Shown piece after piece: positions 49,992 through 52,627 of a stretch of DNA of 52,627 nucleotides; the first letter of the stretch is position 1, and every line of letters begins with the position of its first letter. Below the pieces are notes generated by a model. The model made no database searches. It was given only the letters and a program-made list of their open reading frames with translations, and was not told the DNA's origin. The DNA comes from a virus. A program made the translations under genes and the position numbers. The stretch is from positions 1 through 52,627 of IMG/VR virus record IMGVR_UViG_3300013093_000064; one strand, 5' to 3'.

Positions 49992-50076
49992 TGGTGCCCC
50001 AAGCGAGACTTGAACTCGCACACCTTGCGGTACCGGCTTCTAAGACCGGCGTGTCTGCCAATTCCACCATCGGGGC
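49992..50076 (-). tRNA. tRNA-Leu(UAG)
   Basis: Class II tRNA on the minus strand: acceptor GCCCCGA, anticodon loop CTTAGAA (anticodon TAG), long variable arm, encoded CCA. It reads CUA. Its first base (50076) directly follows the 3' arm of the structured RNA (50077). Confidence 0.93.
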
Positions 50077-50364
50077 AAAGGTAAAAAGTTTAGGTACATA
50101 AAATCTGCTTTACAACTATAGATTGTTTACTCCCGAGATATCGCTCAGGCTCAGTACCATACAATAAGTAAAACTGTTTGCAAGAAAACTAATTATCGTA
50201 TGTGTTAACAAAATATCAGCGGTTTCGTAGCTTTGAAATACTGGTGCCGCTTCGGGAATACCCGATATTGCAAAATTTTCGAGCGGCTCATCTTGCGTTG
50301 CTACATACTCTGCTTCCTATTAGTATCAGATGGTCGTCACACCTGTACCTAAACTTTTTACCTT
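50077..50364 (-). ncRNA. Structured non-coding RNA of about 288 nt, undescribed as far as I can tell
   Basis: The ends pair perfectly over 22 bp: 50344-50365 with 50077-50098. Inside are helices 50322-50326/50305-50309, 50300-50304/50227-50231, 50282-50287/50246-50251 carrying the stem-loop 50261-50265/50252-50256, a 10-bp helix 50193-50202/50158-50167, 50144-50149/50132-50137 and 50122-50126/50112-50116. Three of these have a G-U pair only if the minus strand is the RNA. A consensus promoter (50371-50399) puts the start at about 50364, and the 3' end meets tRNA-Leu. No RNase P, tmRNA, 6S or group I motif was found. T4 also has stable RNAs in its tRNA cluster (rnaC, rnaD). Confidence 0.75.
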
Positions 50365-50370
50365 TAATTG

Positions 50371-50399
50371 ATTATACTGTATTTACAATACAATGTCAA
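50371..50399 (-). promoter_or_regulatory. Consensus sigma70 promoter TTGACA-N17-TATAAT for the ncRNA
   Basis: Both hexamers match the consensus and the spacer is exactly 17 (-35 at 50399-50394, -10 at 50376-50371, minus strand). Start is expected near 50364, the first base of the 22-bp terminal helix. It also reads into tRNA-Leu and the genes behind it. Confidence 0.88.
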
Positions 50400-50517
50400 T
50401 GTAAATGGCAGTTATTTTTATGTCAGGAAACTGCCAAACCCCGTGTACACAGCCCATCCCACGTTTCGTGTACAGCGGAAGCAGACGAATCGTCTCTTGC
50501 AAGTGTGGGTCTGCCGA
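50400..50517 (-). other. Non-coding interval with two further hairpins
   Basis: Between the phosphoesterase stop and the ncRNA promoter. A 7-bp stem (50407-50413 with 50429-50435) and a 6-bp stem (50481-50486 with 50509-50514, with an inner GACG/CGTC hairpin) are present, plus two copies of CGTGTACA (near 50442 and 50468). No T run follows, so these are not clear terminators. The plus-strand frame here is not convincing as a gene. Confidence 0.45.
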
Positions 50518-51084
50518 TTACATCGCAGGACCGTTGCCGTTCCTAAATCCTACTTCTCCGCCTTCGGCTTCGATACGCTTGATAACATCTTCAAACAGGA
50601 TAGGAGCAAAGTCTGGAGTTTGTTCTACGCAAACGCAATGGTAGCGAAGATCAACTACACCATCTTTCATAACACGATTACTGTGTAAATGACCGTGGAT
50701 GTTTACTCCAAAGCGACCTAACGATTCTTCGTGAATAGGAATATGACTTAGAATCATTCCGTTCATAACGTGATATGCACGAAGTTCACGGAAGTACTGT
50801 CTGTATTCATCATCACGGAAAATATCGTGGTTACCGCGGATAAGAACTTTGTCTCCGTTAAGCCGAGCAAGGGTGCTCATAGCACGACGGTTAATAACAA
50901 CGTCACCCAGGTGATATACTTTATCATTTGGACGAACACGTTCGTTCCAAGCCTTAACCATAGCTTCATCCATTTCCGCAGGATCATCCCACGGGCGAAG
51001 TTTTGTAACACCATCGTTACGTGTAAAGCGACATACACCCGCATGACCAAAGTGCGTATCGCTAACTAAAAATACTGCTGGCAT
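50518..51084 (-). CDS. Metallophosphoesterase (calcineurin-like)
   Basis: 188 residues. FLVSDTHFGH (Asp-x-His, 9-11), VYHLGDVV (Gly-Asp), LIRGNHD (Gly-Asn-His-Asp), LSHIPIH (His) and NIHGHLHSN (Gly-His-x-His) give the full dimetal site. Similar short enzymes are common in phages and may act as phosphodiesterase or phosphatase on nucleotides or nucleic acids. GAAAGGAGG precedes the ATG. The next gene upstream ends 15 bases away. Confidence 0.88.
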   Translation of the reverse strand: MPAVFLVSDTHFGHAGVCRFTRNDGVTKLRPWDDPAEMDEAMVKAWNERVRPNDKVYHLGDVVINRRAMSTLARLNGDKVLIRGNHDIFRDDEYRQYFRELRAYHVMNGMILSHIPIHEESLGRFGVNIHGHLHSNRVMKDGVVDLRYHCVCVEQTPDFAPILFEDVIKRIEAEGGEVGFRNGNGPAM

Positions 51085-51099
51085 ACGTGCCTCCTTTCT

Positions 51100-51534
51100 T
51101 TAAAAATCTACCAATGGTTCAAATTCTGCCAATTCCTCAGCATCAAGATCGCCATCACTGTATTCACCAACATGACCACTGTAGTAGCCATTGTGTTCAT
51201 TGCGAACCTCAAAGTCAATGTAGCCCCTGTCGGTACGAATAGTAAAGAATCCGTCTTCGACTACATTCCATGACTCTTCGTCTTCGTTGTTGACATTAAC
51301 CCATTCTTTTTCTTCAGCACTCAATACCACTGCACCACGCAACAGATCAAAACTGTTGCCACCTACTACGTCTGCACCCATAAAGTGATTGAGGTAAACT
51401 GTGTTGCAACAATCACCTGATGTGTAGTATATCAGCAATTCGCCTTCTACAGTACGAAAAGCAAAACGATTGTGGTCAGGAGTCACCAGAATGCCATTTA
51501 TTCTGCGTCCTATCAATCGGTTGAATGTATTCAT
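51100..51534 (-). CDS. Hypothetical acidic beta-rich protein (144 aa)
   Basis: MNTFNRLIGRRINGILVTPDHNRFAFRTVEGELLIYYTSGDCCN, then FMGADVVGG, WNVVEDGFFTIRTDRGYIDFEVRNEHNGYYSGHVG and an acidic tail. The fold appears to be a beta sandwich, like a family common in phages (DUF7448-like; a resemblance). AGGAGC precedes the ATG. It lies between the phosphoesterase and tRNA-Glu. Confidence 0.6.
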   Translation of the reverse strand: MNTFNRLIGRRINGILVTPDHNRFAFRTVEGELLIYYTSGDCCNTVYLNHFMGADVVGGNSFDLLRGAVVLSAEEKEWVNVNNEDEESWNVVEDGFFTIRTDRGYIDFEVRNEHNGYYSGHVGEYSDGDLDAEELAEFEPLVDF

Positions 51535-51565
51535 TGAGTGCTCCTTTCTTTTGTTTTAATAATAT

Positions 51566-51640
51566 TGGTACTCGGAAGGGGAATCGAACCCCTCTTCCCG
51601 CCGTGAAAGGGCGGTGTCCTAACCGATAGACGACCCGAGC
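51566..51640 (-). tRNA. tRNA-Glu(UUC)
   Basis: Acceptor GCTCGGG/TCCGAGT, anticodon stem CCGCC/GGCGG with loop CTTTCAC, T loop GTTCGATTC, encoded CCA. It reads GAA/GAG. Confidence 0.95.
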
Positions 51641-51647
51641 AAATTGT

Positions 51648-51721
51648 TGGTTGCGGGACCTGGAATCGCACCAGGAACTGAAGCTTATGAGACTTCCGAG
51701 ATACTGTTTCTCTATCCCGCG
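51648..51721 (-). tRNA. tRNA-Met(CAU), initiator-like, with abnormal D and T loops
   Basis: 74 nt. Anticodon loop CTCATAA. The first pair is C1 x A72 (acceptor CGCGGGA against TCCCGCA), a mismatch that marks bacterial initiator tRNA; the three G-C pairs of the initiator anticodon stem are absent (GAAGT/GCTTC). The D loop is AACAGTA without G18-G19 and the T loop is TGCGATT with G at position 55, so the usual elbow contact cannot form. CCA is encoded. Confidence 0.8.
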
Positions 51722-51846
51722 ATATTCGTCATGGATGGTTTTGGGAGGTGACACCATGATTCACCCGCATCGTTTTATAGAACGTTTTTCAAGCAACCAG
51801 TTTTCACTGCCTCTATAGGAACGCACTTGTCCCTTGTTGCTAATAC
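51722..51846 (-). other. Structured spacer between tRNA-Met and tRNA-Asp
   Basis: 125 bases without a gene. The minus strand contains CAGT-GAAA-ACTG (a GAAA tetraloop), a CGTT/AACG hairpin and an outer GCAAC/GTTGC pair. It would be part of the tRNA precursor from the promoter at 51944. It may be a second small RNA or only a precursor spacer. Confidence 0.35.
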
Positions 51847-51923
51847 TGGCGGACTGGACGGGACTCGAACCCGCAACTTCCGCCGTGACAGGGCGGTGCT
51901 CTAACCAATTGAACTACCAGTCC
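51847..51923 (-). tRNA. tRNA-Asp(GUC)
   Basis: Acceptor GGACTGG/CCAGTCC, anticodon loop CTGTCAC, T loop GTTCGAGTC, discriminator G and encoded CCA. It reads GAC/GAU. Confidence 0.95.
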
Positions 51924-51943
51924 AAAATCTTTTACTTACACAT

Positions 51944-51972
51944 AGTATAACACCTATTCAATTAAGCGTCAA
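51944..51972 (-). promoter_or_regulatory. Sigma70 promoter TTGACG-N17-TATACT inside the tRNA cluster
   Basis: -35 at 51972-51967, -10 at 51949-51944, spacer 17, minus strand, in the gap between tRNA-Ser(UGA) and tRNA-Asp. It would start transcription into Asp, Met and Glu tRNAs. Confidence 0.7.
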
Positions 51973-51996
51973 CTTGGGTGTTGTTTTTACGCAACT

Positions 51997-52086
51997 TGGC
52001 GGAAACGGTGAGATTCGAACTCACGGACCCTTTCGAGTCGTCTGTTTTCAAGACAGGTGCAATCAGCCAGGCTCTGCCACGTTTCC
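51997..52086 (-). tRNA. tRNA-Ser(UGA)
   Basis: Class II tRNA: acceptor GGAAACG/CGTTTCC, anticodon loop CTTGAAA, long variable arm, T loop GTTCGAATC, discriminator G and encoded CCA. The base at the top of the anticodon stem (C27-A43) is a mismatch. It reads UCN, mainly UCA. Confidence 0.93.
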
Positions 52087-52091
52087 ATATT

Positions 52092-52172
52092 TGGTACCCC
52101 GGGTGGGATTTGAACCCACAATTATATTTCTCCTTTTGAGAGAGACGACTTTGCCAATTTGTCTACCGGGGC
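52092..52172 (-). tRNA. tRNA-Leu(CAA), short variable arm
   Basis: Acceptor GCCCCGG/CCGGGGT (G-U end pair), D loop AAATTGGCAAA typical of Leu tRNA, anticodon loop CTCAAAA (anticodon CAA), T loop GTTCAAATC and encoded CCA. The variable region is only about 9 bases and AT-only, short for a class II tRNA. It would read UUG. Confidence 0.8.
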
Positions 52173-52173
52173 A

Positions 52174-52250
52174 TGGGGTAACGTATCGGATTCGAACCGA
52201 TGCTAACGGAATCACAATCCGTGGTGCTAACCGCTAACACTAACGTCACC
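52174..52250 (-). tRNA. tRNA-His(GUG)
   Basis: Acceptor GTGACGT/ACGTTAC, anticodon loop TTGTGAT, T loop GTTCGAATC, encoded CCA. The extra G(-1) opposite C73, the histidine identity element, is present. Confidence 0.94.
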
Positions 52251-52256
52251 GTTGAT

Positions 52257-52331
52257 TGGTCCGCCCACCAGGACTCGAACCTGGATTAATAGCTTAGAAG
52301 GCTACGGTTCTATCCCTTGAACTATAGGCAG
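52257..52331 (-). tRNA. tRNA-Arg(UCU)
   Basis: Acceptor CTGCCTA against TGGGCGG (two G-U pairs), anticodon loop CTTCTAA, T loop GTTCGAGTC, discriminator A and encoded CCA. It reads AGA/AGG. Confidence 0.92.
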
Positions 52332-52335
52332 GGGT

Positions 52336-52421
52336 TGGTGCGACTGGCCAGAATCGAACTGGCACGCCATTATAGCAACAGATTTTAAGTCTGTCGTGTC
52401 TACCGATTTCACCACAGTCGC
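52336..52421 (-). tRNA. tRNA-Leu(UAA)
   Basis: Class II tRNA: acceptor GCGACTG, anticodon stem ACAGA/TCTGT with loop CTTAAAA, variable arm of about 13 bases, T loop GTTCGATTC and encoded CCA. It reads UUA/UUG. Confidence 0.94.
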
Positions 52422-52435
52422 TAATTTGAATAATA

Positions 52436-52464
52436 ATTATATGCTAAATTTAATTACGTGTCAA
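52436..52464 (-). promoter_or_regulatory. Consensus sigma70 promoter TTGACA-N17-TATAAT in the tRNA cluster
   Basis: -35 at 52464-52459 and -10 at 52441-52436, spacer 17, minus strand. The -35 touches the CCA end of tRNA-Gln. It gives a fresh start for the tRNAs from Leu(UAA) downward. Confidence 0.82.
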
Positions 52465-52538
52465 TGGCAGAGGGTAAAGGAATCGAACCTTTAATAACGG
52501 AATCAAAATCCGTGGTTATACCATTTAACTAACCCCCA
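52465..52538 (-). tRNA. tRNA-Gln(UUG)
   Basis: Acceptor TGGGGGT against ACCCTCT with a weak first pair (U1 opposite U72), as is common for Gln tRNA; anticodon loop TTTTGAT, T loop GTTCGATTC, discriminator G and encoded CCA. It reads CAA/CAG. Confidence 0.92.
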
Positions 52539-52544
52539 ACAATT

Positions 52545-52620
52545 TGGTGCTACCTCTTGGAATCGAACCAAGTTCAACGGCTCTTCAGACCGCCGCTATG
52601 ACCACATCAGCTAAAGTAGC
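52545..52620 (-). tRNA. tRNA-Phe(GAA)
   Basis: Acceptor GCTACTT/AGGTAGC, anticodon loop CTGAAGA, T loop GTTCGATTC, discriminator A and encoded CCA. It reads UUC/UUU. Confidence 0.94.
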
Positions 52621-52622
52621 AT

Positions 52623-52627
52623 TGGTA
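52623..52627 (-). tRNA. Probable CCA end of one more tRNA, cut by the window edge
   Basis: The last bases read TGGT on the plus strand, the same encoded ACCA end as in the other tRNA genes, 2 bases after tRNA-Phe. Nothing more of it is visible. Confidence 0.35.

Noticed and set aside
50099-50343. Possible group I intron, RNase P RNA, tmRNA or hammerhead ribozyme in the ncRNA
   Set aside because: No P-Q-R-S core, no RNase P P4 motifs, no tRNA-Ala-like ends, and the GATGAG...GAAA segment lacks the CU bases of a hammerhead core.
50077-50365. The 22-bp inverted repeats as ends of a small transposon
   Set aside because: No target-site duplication is seen, the repeat ends coincide with a promoter start and a tRNA end, and internal helices contain G-U pairs expected of RNA.
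50405-50644. A 79-codon plus-strand frame with several Cys residues (CKCG-like)
   Set aside because: It overlaps the well-supported phosphoesterase gene for half its length, has no ribosome binding site, and the first part coincides with hairpins.
51476-51757. A minus-strand frame of 93 codons across tRNA-Met and tRNA-Glu
   Set aside because: It runs through two tRNA genes and overlaps the next gene's start; it is a by-product of tRNA sequence.

Overview
The window is part of the genome of a large tailed bacteriophage of the T4-like (marine and freshwater myovirus) type. The evidence is a T4-style replication set (gp41-like helicase, gp61-like primase, UvsW helicase, class Ia ribonucleotide reductase with glutaredoxin), T4/cyanophage-type late promoters of the form NATAAATA, dense overlapping genes nearly all on the minus strand, and a large tRNA cluster with encoded CCA ends. 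The phage-borne GroEL looks like a betaproteobacterial protein, and there are Sec signal peptides, a lipobox and a beta-barrel outer-membrane-like protein. A Gram-negative, possibly betaproteobacterial, host is inferred. No major capsid, sheath or terminase gene is present, so this is only part of the genome.

Layout, from left to right; transcription mostly runs right to left. 1-3.9 kb: small unknown genes, a HExxH metalloprotease-like protein and a secreted SleB-type cell-wall hydrolase. 4.0-6.3 kb: a large virion-like protein and a PAAR spike tip. 6.3-10 kb: nrdA, nrdB and glutaredoxin. 10-14.2 kb: a fibre-like protein, a PD-(D/E)XK nuclease, a glycosyltransferase-like protein and two SGNH hydrolase-like proteins. 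14.2-15.3 kb: iscA and iscU homologues plus two small secreted proteins. 15.4-23.2 kb: a probable internal-head module, in which several proteins start with a short peptide ending in a T4 prohead-protease-like site; it includes a pol-beta-type nucleotidyltransferase, a KxDG (ligase-like) protein and an 839-residue LysM protein. 23.3-25.8 kb: helicase and primase. 25.8-27.2 kb: fibre-type genes, one split by an in-frame stop. 27.2-35.3 kb: a miniature DnaE-like protein, clamp-loader-like protein, PIG-L deacetylase, PRMT-like methyltransferase, SGNH proteins and uvsW. 35.3-38.6 kb: lipoprotein, membrane protein, AAA+ ATPase and small early genes behind near-consensus sigma70 promoters. 38.7-40.6 kb: groES-groEL. 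40.7-47.1 kb: a sugar and methyl-transfer cassette (DUF5672, GT9, 2OG-Fe oxygenase, RmlB-like, GT17, methyltransferases). 47.1-52.6 kb: an outer-membrane-like protein, a plus-strand PP-loop ATPase, a metallophosphoesterase, 13 complete tRNA genes and a structured RNA gene.

The strongest candidate for something undescribed is an approximately 288-nt structured RNA gene at 50077-50364 (minus strand). It is closed by a perfect 22-bp terminal helix. A consensus TTGACA-N17-TATAAT promoter places its 5' end at the start of that helix, and its 3' end abuts the first base of a tRNA-Leu gene, so RNase P would be expected to trim it. Three G-U pairs in the internal helices favour the minus strand as the RNA. 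Other notable points are the probable injected-enzyme module, the phage iscU-iscA pair, a hairpin that buries the primase start codon, a three-aspartate miniature DnaE-like protein, an initiator-like tRNA with an abnormal elbow, and a split fibre gene whose translational coupling survives.
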